7,555 bases of DNA from an uncultured Clostridia bacterium (GCA_948528155.1 CAOSZT010000106.1:1-7555), one strand, 5' to 3'. Counted from the first letter of the stretch, positions 1 to 6,725 are shown. The notes: a model not told the origin generated them from the letters alone. Numbers and translations are program-made.

Positions 1-79
1 TATACTTTTAAAATATTTCTTTCTAAAAATTTAATTTTTCTTTTATTACTTCTTTATATAAATTTATATTTTACAATCT
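1..79. other. A+T-rich flank downstream of the cohesin gene
   Basis: No gene is visible in these bases. They are the 3' side of the minus-strand operon. There is a perfect 14-base A/T palindrome at 56-69 and a short A/T inverted repeat around 26-40, but neither has G/C pairs in the stem, so neither is a convincing rho-independent terminator. Transcription of the operon probably ends here or beyond the window edge. Confidence 0.5.
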
Positions 80-856
80 TTAATCATTAATTTTCTTATC
101 AGTCTTCTTAAATCTAACATATAGAACAATAGCTAACAAAATACAAACTCCTATTGCAATAAATATCACAACATTACTATTACCAGCTTTTGGTAACACA
201 CCCTTTTTAATATTAAGTTTATCACTTTTATTTGTAGATGTATTTTGGCTATTATTACCATTACTATTATTTACTGGTTTGCTACTATTATTACTACTAT
301 TTCCACTATTACTATTGTTTCCACTACTATTACTATTTCCGTTATTATTACCTGTATTATTGCCATCATCTACAATTGTAACCTTAATAGATTTATTACT
401 TGCATCTACATCTGATTCTCCTGTTGTACCAGAAAACTTTTCTAATCCAATAGTAGTCTCTCCCACCTTAGCATCTTTTTTAACCTTAAAAGTAATAGTT
501 CCAACATTTTGTGCATTATTTATAACTTGCCCATCTTTTGTAGTAGCTGTAATTAATCCATTTTCATAAAATGGTGTTTCCCATTTATTTGTACCACTTG
601 TTGAAACATACTCAAAAATAGAAGAGTCAAACTTTATGCTACCAGTATAACCACCAATTCCCTTTTCTCCACTCTCAATAGCAATATTACTTAAGCCAAT
701 TGTAACAACAATAGTATCTTCTGCCTTAGCTTGTGTTTTATTTGCTGTAAAAGTTGTTTCAAAACTATCATTTGCTGCATATACATTTGTAGTAATTATT
801 AAAAGTGCTATTAACAATATACCAATTATCCTTTTACTTCTTATGTTATTTTTCAT
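80..856 (-). CDS. Wall-anchored cohesin-domain surface protein (single cohesin, LPKAG sorting signal)
   Basis: A 258-residue secreted protein that probably displays one cohesin domain on the cell surface as a receptor for a dockerin partner. Seen: a signal peptide at residues 1-28 (basic start, hydrophobic core 10-22, likely cleavage around VYA-A); a cohesin-like beta-sandwich at about 31-163, with the family pattern of an early strand ending VTIGLSN, a GGYTGSIKFDSSIFEYV segment (compare the cohesin 'YDPSVLE' strand) and a late GTITFKVKKDA strand; an Asn/Ser/Gly-rich linker at 165-211; then LPKAG at 221-225, a hydrophobic span at 228-247 and a basic tail, which is a sortase signal with Ala in place of the usual Thr. 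The start is supported by AAGGAG at 865-870, 7-8 bases upstream. It lies 51 bases downstream of the dockerin-bearing gene on the same strand with no convincing promoter between them, so the two are probably cotranscribed. No sortase gene is in the window. Binding to the neighbour's dockerin is inference. Confidence 0.88.
   Translation of the reverse strand: MKNNIRSKRIIGILLIALLIITTNVYAANDSFETTFTANKTQAKAEDTIVVTIGLSNIAIESGEKGIGGYTGSIKFDSSIFEYVSTSGTNKWETPFYENGLITATTKDGQVINNAQNVGTITFKVKKDAKVGETTIGLEKFSGTTGESDVDASNKSIKVTIVDDGNNTGNNNGNSNSSGNNSNSGNSSNNSSKPVNNSNGNNSQNTSTNKSDKLNIKKGVLPKAGNSNVVIFIAIGVCILLAIVLYVRFKKTDKKIND
83..196 (-). other. C-terminal wall-sorting signal (LPKAG, membrane span, basic tail)
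   Basis: Residues 221-258 of the cohesin protein. LPKAG is coded at 182-196, followed by a hydrophobic stretch of about 20 residues and the basic tail RFKKTDKK. This is the three-part layout of a sortase substrate. Ala at the fourth position departs from canonical LPXTG. Sortase would be expected to join the cleaved protein to peptidoglycan; if cleavage fails, the span would still hold the protein in the membrane. Confidence 0.8.
224..364 (-). repeat. Low-complexity Asn/Ser/Gly linker repeat
   Basis: Codes residues 165-211 of the cohesin protein, made almost only of N, S, G and a few T, K and Q. At DNA level the plus strand is a run of imperfect repeats built on 'ctattattacta' and 'tttccactatta' units. 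Such tracts act as flexible spacers between a binding domain and the wall anchor. The repetitive DNA could change length by slippage; all visible units are in frame. Confidence 0.75.
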
Positions 857-863
857 ATTTATA

Positions 864-870
864 TCTCCTT
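864..870 (-). promoter_or_regulatory. Ribosome binding site of the cohesin gene
   Basis: The minus strand reads AAGGAGA seven bases before the ATG at 854-856. It fixes the start of the cohesin gene and shows that it is translated independently of the upstream gene despite the short 51-base gap. Confidence 0.8.
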
Positions 871-907
871 TATTTATATTTTTAAAATTGTAATATCTTC
901 AAATAAA

Positions 908-3900
908 TTACTTTGTTCCGATTTGTTTTATAACTAATCTTTTTATTAAAAGTAAATCTGTTGCTGTTATTTTTCCATCTTTGTTGATATCTCCTGCTTT
1001 AAATTTATCTCCTGTTAAAATCCATTCTTGTTTTTCTCCTGCTACTAAATGTCTTTTTAGTAATAATAGGTCTGTTGATGTTATTTTTCCATCATTATTT
1101 ATATCACCTATTTGATTTTGGTCTGGATTTTCTTCGTCTTTTTCTATCCAGTCTACTTTTGCTGTAGCTGTTCCTTTATTTCCTGCTTTATCTTCAAACT
1201 CAAATATAAACTCACCATTTTCATTAAATGTATATTGTCTACTAGCACCATTATTCATAATTCTTATTTCTTCACTTTCATTTATTAATGTTGCTATTAC
1301 TGCTTTATCAGTAGTTTCTTCTGTACTATATTTAATTTGAGCTGTTGGAGCTGTTTTATCAATCCAGTTTACTTTTGCTTTATGTGTTTTTTCTTCTTTA
1401 TTAGGGTTATCTATATCTTCATCTTTGTCCATATATACAAATGTAAAGTTTCCATTTTCTGTAAATGTATGTGTATTTCCACCTTCACTTAAGATTTTAA
1501 CATTTTCATTTTTATTACCATTAGTATCTATCATATATGGTTTTATAGTAGCTATAACATCTTGATTTGTTTCGTTTGTGATATTGTATGTAACATCACT
1601 TGCCAAAATTTTAGTATCATTATTAATATAATCTACTTTTATGCTTTTATATGCTATGTTATTTGCTTTGTCTAAAATTTTAAATTCATACTCACCACTA
1701 ACTTCAAATGCATGTTCTAATGGGTTTGACCTTGTTGTTTGTTGCAATTGTCTTAATGCTTCTTTTTCAGCATCTGTTACTGTTGCTGTTATATTATTTC
1801 CTTCACTATCAAAGTATTCTTCTGTTACAATTGTTCCATCTGTATTTAATGTAATTATATATGTGTCTACATTTTTAGCATTTTCTGTTGTGTTTTTATA
1901 TGTAATTTTTTTAGTTACTCCATTTTCGTCTAGTTCTGCTATTTTATAAGTGTTTCCAGAAGTATCTAAATATGAAACATTTTTTGCTTTTCCATTTTCG
2001 TCAACTTCAACAAAATTTATTTTTTTATTGTTTTGGTCTAATAAGTATACATCTTCACTAAAATTGTTTAATAAAACTTGTAATCTTTTATCTTGGTCTA
2101 ATTTATAGTCTATATCTGCTGTTGGACCATCTTTATCAATCCATGTTACTTTAGCTGTTGCTGAACCTTCTGCTCCATTTTCATCTTCAAATTCAAAAGT
2201 GAATTCTCCATTTTCTTTAAATACATAAGTATCACTTCCATTATTATTTGTAATTGTGATTTTTTTACTTGGATTTACAAGTCTTGCTACTACTATACTA
2301 TTTGTTTTTTCAGTTGTGCTGTATGCAATACCTGCTGTTGGATGAGGATTTTTTGTTATATCTTGATATAAGTTAAATGCTCTTGCAGTAAACCAATTAC
2401 CATTTGTTCTGTCTGCTACTATTTTTACATATTTAACTTCTTTTGGTTCTTCAATTTCAAAGTTTTTAGTATTTGTTATAGCGTCTTGAACTGTATTTGC
2501 TTGGTTAGTATATTGTAGATTTTTTAAATTTGTTAATTCTTCCCAATTTTCTCCATCCATACTACCATAAATAGTTCCATCATATATTTTACCGTTTCCA
2601 CCACCTGCTGGTACAAATTCTACTGCTGAGAGACTAACTGACTGATCTAGTTCAATTACAATATAACGTTCTGTGTCTGAACCATTCCATGCTGAATGCC
2701 ATCTTGTATTATAGTTTGCGTCTATTGCATTTGTAGCGGATCCATTTTGATTTGCAGCTTCTGTTGAAAAACTATGAATATTTAAGTGAGATACTGGAAT
2801 ATATTTTCTTGTATCTGGTTGATTATCTTCTGTGAAAGTAAATGTTGTTGATTCTTCACTTGCTAGTCTTGTTCCAGTTGCTCCTTGTCTTAGTTGTACA
2901 GTTTTGTTTCCTGTTAAATCTGGAGAGGCTACACTGTAAAAAGTCCATGCTTCATTTTCTGAATAGCGCCATTGTGTGCTTAAAGTTACTCCTATTATTC
3001 TATTTTCTAAGTCACTGGCAAATACTGTTTCAGGTAATCCTGCTGATTCTTGTATATCTATTTGGTATATGTTTTCTTCACTATAATTTGTACCTACTAT
3101 GTGTATATATATATCATTTTCGGCTGTTATAGATGCTATTTCTTCTTTTGTTAATGTATGTTTATGGTCTTCTGCTGTAGATGCTACTTCATTCCATGTT
3201 TTCTTTCCATCTAAGCTATAATCCCAACGTATACCATTTCCATCAAATCTACTTGATAATACTATTTTTTCTGCATCTGCTCCATCAAATGAGAAAGTTG
3301 CTAAACTTGTGTCAATTTGTCCTAATAAATATGTAGCTAATCCTCTAGTTACAGATGGTTGTAAAACTGTTGAACCTTCATTTGGATAGTTTTTAGCTTC
3401 TGTTAATATTTTGTTTTGTAGTATTGTAAATTTGAATTCGTATTCGTCACTTGTTAATTTTGTTTTTATATAGTTTGATAAATTATACATTGGGAATGGA
3501 AAACATTTTAGTGCTTCCATCATTTCTTTTTCTAATTTATAGCAATCTTCTTCTGTTTTTGTTGGGTCTTCTACATATAATTTGGCTAATCCTGCCCAAG
3601 CATCTAAATTGATTGATTGTACTTTTATAGCTTCTCTATATATTTGCTCTTGTTTTGCTTTATCATCTTTATATGTATCTACTGTCATTATAAGTTCTTC
3701 TGCTTTTACAAGGTTATTATAATCATTTAAAGCTTCTTGTGCTAATATAACATAAGGTACATTGTATCCTTTTACATAGGTTCTATCATTTCCCCAACCT
3801 AGAGGCATTCTTTCGCCTTTTTCTGAAAGTGTCCATCCAGATACATCATTGTCAATTCCCCATAGTCCTTTTCCTTCTGCATTTTGATTGTAGTAAAGAA

Positions 3901-5578
3901 GTGCTGCATGTCCTGGTTGTCCAATAACTGCTGATGGTATTGCGTTTACACCACGTATACAATGTCCTGATTTTGATATACCACCACAAACAGCTCCTGT
4001 ACCAAATTTATTTCTAAAGTTCATCCATAATTTATATACATATCCATTACTTGTGTCATTTCTATATGGTACATATTCAAATAATCCTTTTTTAGTTACT
4101 GTTCCATCTTCATTTGTTTTTTCTACTGCAAATAGGTCATTAAAGTATTCTTTGTTGTTTTCATCATAGTAGACTGGATTTGCATAATTAGGCCATACAT
4201 AAGCCATATAAGGGTGTGGAGTTAATAAGCTCCATACATTATTTGGTGCTTTGTCAATTTTTGATTGTGTATATTCATTTAGCCATATAACTTCTTCATC
4301 ATCAATTAATGTTCCTAGAACCCATCTCATTTCTTCTATATTGTAAGTTTCAAACCATGGTGTAATATTTACTGTATCTGTTGCTTTAAATTGTCCATTA
4401 TCATACATTTGTTTATAAAGTGAGTAACGATTTACAGAGTCTGATTCGTTAAATTCTGAACTTTGCATCCATAGTCCTACTCTTGAAGAGTGAGTTAATG
4501 AAATTGTTATTGCCATTCTTTTATAAAGATTTCCTTTTGTTGATGGCCAATTTAAGTTTTTCTTAATTAATAATTCTTTACCAGCATCTGATATTTGTGT
4601 TTGGTCATCAAAATCATTTTTGTATTCTTTTAGTAGTCTTGTTAATTCTTTTAATGAGTTGTAATAACTTCCAGTTGGTGTTCCTCCTAATATGTAATAA
4701 CGAAGATTTTCTACATCATTCATTAGCCAGTCTATTGTCTCTTTGTTTGCTGGGTCTTCTTCTATAAATCTTTCTAAAGCATAGTTTCCTACATTTGCTA
4801 TAAATTTTCTTTGTAATATAAGTAATTCATATTGAGCATCTGATAAGTCTTTGTTTGTATATTCTTTAATTCTTTGATCATATACTTCAACACTTGGATA
4901 TTCTGGTTGCTTTTCTTGATAATTATCTGTGATTAACATTGGTTCTATATATACAGAATGGTCACTTGCATTATTGCTATTTGCTACAGCTGTAAATCTA
5001 AGATATTTAGCTCCTCTTATGTCTATTTTCATAAATACAGCTTCTTCTCCTGGCATATATATTTTATCTGCATCACTTTTTAGTGTCCAGTGACTTTCTC
5101 CTTCTTTATAAAATGTTTCTTCATCTGATGTATATATCCAAAATTTAACACCGTCTCCTCTAGTTGATGTTTTGTTTAAACCTACATACATTGTTAAATA
5201 ATGATATTTTTCACTATATTCACCTATATTGAAATATACTTCTGATGGTGCATGTGCCCATATACCATAATCAAATGGATAAAATGCACCTTCTCTCTTA
5301 ATTTCTAATTTGTTACCACTACCATCTGTATTTTTTCTTATTTGATCCCATCCTGCTTTAGATTCAGAACGAATGTCTAAATCTGTTAGTCTAATATATT
5401 CTCCTTCATTTGTGTTTTCATTAGTATTTGCATATACTGTATTATAAAATAAATTTTTCTTAGATGTACCTATTAAATTATCTTCTTTATATATAATTGT
5501 AAGTATGTATTGTAAACAGATTAGAATTGCTAAAATTGCAATTATTTTAATTACTTTACTTTTACTTTGTTTTTTCAT
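908..5578 (-). CDS. Large secreted multidomain protein: NPCBM, transglutaminase-like core, F5/8 type C, Ig-like repeats, type I dockerin
   Basis: A 1556-residue exported protein, probably held at the surface through its C-terminal dockerin; substrate unknown. Domains seen in order: hydrophobic export segment 9-30; NPCBM carbohydrate-binding-like module about 58-218 (YIRLTDLDIRS...GWDQIRKN, then a GIWAHAPSEVYFNIG strand); mostly helical region 230-500; transglutaminase-like core about 505-620 with candidate triad Cys531 (AVCGGISKSG), His557 (GQPGHAALLYY) and Asp576 (LWGIDND); TPR-like helices 622-700; two beta modules about 755-915; F5/8 type C (discoidin/CBM32) domain about 926-1072 (NAIDANYNTRWHSAW, IVIELDQSVSLSAVEFVP); four Ig-like repeats 1079-1480; dockerin 1489-1553. 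The start has GGAGGAG at 5582-5588 and a strong promoter. The cohesin gene follows on the same strand. Cys-His-Asp folds of this kind include cysteine proteases, amidases and cross-linking transglutaminases; which activity applies cannot be told from sequence. The domain calls are firm for the dockerin, F5/8 C and NPCBM, and moderate for the Cys-His core. Confidence 0.9.
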   Translation of the reverse strand: MKKQSKSKVIKIIAILAILICLQYILTIIYKEDNLIGTSKKNLFYNTVYANTNENTNEGEYIRLTDLDIRSESKAGWDQIRKNTDGSGNKLEIKREGAFYPFDYGIWAHAPSEVYFNIGEYSEKYHYLTMYVGLNKTSTRGDGVKFWIYTSDEETFYKEGESHWTLKSDADKIYMPGEEAVFMKIDIRGAKYLRFTAVANSNNASDHSVYIEPMLITDNYQEKQPEYPSVEVYDQRIKEYTNKDLSDAQYELLILQRKFIANVGNYALERFIEEDPANKETIDWLMNDVENLRYYILGGTPTGSYYNSLKELTRLLKEYKNDFDDQTQISDAGKELLIKKNLNWPSTKGNLYKRMAITISLTHSSRVGLWMQSSEFNESDSVNRYSLYKQMYDNGQFKATDTVNITPWFETYNIEEMRWVLGTLIDDEEVIWLNEYTQSKIDKAPNNVWSLLTPHPYMAYVWPNYANPVYYDENNKEYFNDLFAVEKTNEDGTVTKKGLFEYVPYRNDTSNGYVYKLWMNFRNKFGTGAVCGGISKSGHCIRGVNAIPSAVIGQPGHAALLYYNQNAEGKGLWGIDNDVSGWTLSEKGERMPLGWGNDRTYVKGYNVPYVILAQEALNDYNNLVKAEELIMTVDTYKDDKAKQEQIYREAIKVQSINLDAWAGLAKLYVEDPTKTEEDCYKLEKEMMEALKCFPFPMYNLSNYIKTKLTSDEYEFKFTILQNKILTEAKNYPNEGSTVLQPSVTRGLATYLLGQIDTSLATFSFDGADAEKIVLSSRFDGNGIRWDYSLDGKKTWNEVASTAEDHKHTLTKEEIASITAENDIYIHIVGTNYSEENIYQIDIQESAGLPETVFASDLENRIIGVTLSTQWRYSENEAWTFYSVASPDLTGNKTVQLRQGATGTRLASEESTTFTFTEDNQPDTRKYIPVSHLNIHSFSTEAANQNGSATNAIDANYNTRWHSAWNGSDTERYIVIELDQSVSLSAVEFVPAGGGNGKIYDGTIYGSMDGENWEELTNLKNLQYTNQANTVQDAITNTKNFEIEEPKEVKYVKIVADRTNGNWFTARAFNLYQDITKNPHPTAGIAYSTTEKTNSIVVARLVNPSKKITITNNNGSDTYVFKENGEFTFEFEDENGAEGSATAKVTWIDKDGPTADIDYKLDQDKRLQVLLNNFSEDVYLLDQNNKKINFVEVDENGKAKNVSYLDTSGNTYKIAELDENGVTKKITYKNTTENAKNVDTYIITLNTDGTIVTEEYFDSEGNNITATVTDAEKEALRQLQQTTRSNPLEHAFEVSGEYEFKILDKANNIAYKSIKVDYINNDTKILASDVTYNITNETNQDVIATIKPYMIDTNGNKNENVKILSEGGNTHTFTENGNFTFVYMDKDEDIDNPNKEEKTHKAKVNWIDKTAPTAQIKYSTEETTDKAVIATLINESEEIRIMNNGASRQYTFNENGEFIFEFEDKAGNKGTATAKVDWIEKDEENPDQNQIGDINNDGKITSTDLLLLKRHLVAGEKQEWILTGDKFKAGDINKDGKITATDLLLIKRLVIKQIGTK
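920..1111 (-). other. Type I dockerin domain (two EF-hand-like calcium loops)
   Basis: Residues 1490-1553 of the large protein. There are two near-identical halves: GDINNDGKITSTDLLLLKRH from 1491 and GDINKDGKITATDLLLIKRL from 1529. Calcium ligands are present in both loops at positions 1, 3, 5 and 12: Asp1492/Asn1494/Asp1496/Asp1503 and Asp1530/Asn1532/Asp1534/Asp1541. The residues known to set cohesin specificity in type I dockerins read Ser-Thr then Lys-Arg in the first half and Ala-Thr then Lys-Arg in the second. This internal symmetry is typical of dockerins that can bind in two orientations. The expected partner is a cohesin, and one is coded directly downstream. Confidence 0.93.
1139..2344 (-). 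repeat. Four tandem Ig-like repeats in the large surface protein
   Basis: Repeat 1 is at 2135-2344 (residues 1079-1148), repeat 2 at 1625-2125 (1152-1318), repeat 3 at 1358-1600 (1327-1407) and repeat 4 at 1139-1351 (1410-1480). The shared frame is PTAxIxYS near the start, a strand with xVIATLxN, then FxENGEFxFEF, an acidic D.AGN-type turn and a final AKVxWIDK strand. Repeats 1 and 4 are very alike; repeat 3 is longer before its ENGNFTFVY strand; repeat 2 is interrupted by about 95 extra residues. Such repeats usually act as stalks that hold the catalytic or binding part away from the wall. Recent duplication of repeats 1 and 4 is inferred from their similarity. Confidence 0.82.
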
Positions 5579-5581
5579 AGG

Positions 5582-5588
5582 CTCCTCC
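5582..5588 (-). promoter_or_regulatory. Ribosome binding site of the dockerin-protein gene
   Basis: The minus strand reads GGAGGAG three bases before the ATG at 5576-5578, or five to six bases counted from the core GGAGG. It is a very strong Shine-Dalgarno sequence and supports this start. Confidence 0.85.
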
Positions 5589-5614
5589 TTTTTTTATATT
5601 TCACACATATTTAT

Positions 5615-5643
5615 ATTATAGCATATTTTCTTTTTTTTGTAAA
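5615..5643 (-). promoter_or_regulatory. Sigma-A promoter with extended -10, driving the dockerin-cohesin operon
   Basis: On the minus strand: -35 box TTTACA (5638-5643), a 17-base spacer, then TGC-TATAAT with the -10 box at 5615-5620 and the TG of an extended -10 just before it. The -10 is a perfect match, the -35 has five of six consensus bases, and the spacer is ideal. Predicted transcription start is near 5608, giving a leader of about 30 bases with the GGAGGAG site in it and no room for a riboswitch. An A-tract (eight A) fills part of the spacer. No operator palindrome is evident. Confidence 0.8.
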
Positions 5644-5708
5644 ATTTTATGTAAATTAAAAAGATTATTGTAATTTATCCTAATTTTTCCTGCTTTTTTT
5701 GAAACACG

Positions 5709-6500
5709 TATGATTGTGTGGTAGCTATGGCTGAACATATTGCTGGTTCTGAAGAAGCTTTTGTTCAAATGATGAATGATAAGGCTAAAGAATTGGGTAT
5801 GAATGACACTACTTTTAAAAATTGTCATGGAATTGATGAGGATGGTCATGTTACATCAGCTTATGATATATCTTTAATGTCACGTGAATTATTGCAAAAT
5901 CACCCTGATATTACAAAATATACTACAATATGGATGGATAGTTTAAGAGATGGTAAATCTCAATTAGTAAATACAAATAAATTAATAAAAACATATAAAG
6001 GAATTACTGGATTAAAAACTGGATCAACCTCTCTTGCTTTATATAATTTATCTGCAAGTGCAACTCGTGATGATTTGTCTTTAATTGCTGTAATCATGAA
6101 GGCTCCTTCTACTAAAGTTAGATTTGCAGAGGCTCAAAAGTTATTGGATTATGGATTTAGTAAATTTTCTTTTAAAAGTTTTGGAAATAAAAATGATGTT
6201 ATTCAAACAGTTACTGTAAAAAAGGGTGTAAAATATTCTGTTGAGGCAATTTTGAAAGATCATGCTGGTACTTTAGTTGAAAAAGGTAAAGAAAATCAAA
6301 TTACTCAGTCTATTGAATTAAATAATAATATTGAAGCTCCTATTAGTAAAAATTCAAAACTTGGTCAAGTTACTTTTTCTTTAGAAGGTCATAATCTTGC
6401 AAGTGTTGATCTAGTTTCTGCTAGTGATGTTGAAAAAATTAATTTGTTTACTATGTCTAAAAATGTTATTTATAGTTGGATTGATTTACTTAGAACATGA
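5709..6500 (+). pseudogene. 5'-truncated D-alanyl-D-alanine carboxypeptidase (S11/DacF family remnant)
   Basis: The reading frame matches the C-terminal two thirds of a low-molecular-weight penicillin-binding protein that trims the terminal D-Ala of peptidoglycan stem peptides. Homology begins at YDCVVAMAEHIAGSEEAF, where intact family members read about 'SGND..VAMAEHIAGS'. It continues through TAYD-like TSAYDISLMSREL, the KTG box in GITGLKTGSTS (residues 100-102 counted from the GTG at 5718), and the beta-rich PBP5 C-terminal domain (about 151-240), ending in an amphipathic tail. Missing are the signal peptide, the catalytic SxxK and the Asn-containing SxN motif (Asn replaced by Tyr at the junction), roughly 120-130 codons. 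An in-frame TGA lies at 5700-5702, the other frames upstream show no homology, and no Shine-Dalgarno precedes the only possible starts (GTG 5718, ATG 5727). It therefore cannot be an active transpeptidase-fold enzyme. No further frame damage is visible, which suggests a recent truncation, or a join in the assembly. Confidence 0.85.
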
Positions 6501-6518
6501 ATATTTCAAATAAAATTA

Positions 6519-6553
6519 GCCATAATATTATTATAATTTTTTATAATATTGGA
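6519..6553 (+). other. Imperfect A/T inverted repeat abutting the DUF1540 ribosome binding site
   Basis: CCATAATATTATTATAA at 6520-6536 can pair, with bulges, to TTATAATATTGG at 6541-6552 across a short T-rich loop. It could be a weak terminator for the carboxypeptidase remnant, or it could partly hide the GGAGG at 6551-6555. Being almost all A/T, it may be chance. TATAAT-like hexamers at 6532 and 6542 sit in the same stretch, but no -35 at good spacing is clear. Confidence 0.3.
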
Positions 6554-6560
6554 GGCTAAA

Positions 6561-6725
6561 ATGGAAAAAAATCAAAAAATAAGTTGTACTGTTGAAAGTT
6601 GTAAATATAATGATAGTACTGATGGTCGTTGTACTTTAAATGAAATTATTGTAACTCCTACTACAAACTGCTCTACAAAACAACCAGATGAATCTAAATG
6701 TTCAAGTTATGAATCTGAAAATTAG
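6561..6725 (+). CDS. DUF1540 family small cysteine-rich peptide
   Basis: An intact 54-residue gene opened by ATG with GGAGG at 6551-6555, five bases upstream, and closed by TAG. It has no signal peptide or membrane span. The family signature is clear: ISCTVESCKYN at residues 7-17, C24 in GRCTLNEIIV, then C37 and a terminal SKCSSYE with C47. The five cysteines are at 9, 14, 24, 37 and 47. DUF1540 proteins are common in Clostridia and Bacilli, are short, and are thought to bind a metal through these cysteines; the biological role is not established. It lies 60 bases after the carboxypeptidase remnant on the same strand and is closed by its own strong terminator. The function stays unknown; the family assignment is confident. 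Confidence 0.85.
   Translation: MEKNQKISCTVESCKYNDSTDGRCTLNEIIVTPTTNCSTKQPDESKCSSYESEN

Noticed and set aside
224..364. CRISPR-like repeat array
   Set aside because: Units are short, imperfect and contiguous with no unique spacers, and they code a typical Asn/Ser linker in frame.
279..569. Plus-strand open frame rich in Leu/Pro opposite the cohesin gene
   Set aside because: It is the antisense reading of the Asn/Ser linker and cohesin codons, with repetitive Leu runs, no ribosome binding site and no family resemblance.
871..907. Possible separate promoter for the cohesin gene (TTGAAG, 18-base spacer, TATAAA)
   Set aside because: The implied transcript would start at or inside the ribosome binding site, and such A/T hexamers are expected by chance here. 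Cotranscription from 5615-5643 is simpler.
1641..1949. Plus-strand open frame inside the large gene
   Set aside because: It lies wholly opposite well-supported Ig-like repeat coding sequence, and has no ribosome binding site or recognisable motif.
2842..3132. Plus-strand Leu-rich open frame inside the large gene
   Set aside because: Antisense shadow of the beta-module region; hydrophobic composition is the usual result of reading the reverse of A+T-rich coding DNA.
80..5578. Classical cellulosome gene cluster
   Set aside because: No glycoside hydrolase, cellulose-binding module or multi-cohesin scaffoldin is present; only one cohesin and one dockerin with other cargo.
5700..5720. Short inverted repeat (ACAC...GTGT) at the dac breakpoint as a recombinase site
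   Set aside because: Only four to five bases per arm and no second copy was found at another end within the window; too short to support a site call.
5616..5849. Minus-strand open frame across the operon promoter and the dac remnant
   Set aside because: It overlaps the perfect -10/-35 promoter and runs opposite the clear carboxypeptidase homology; no ribosome binding site and no similarity recognised.
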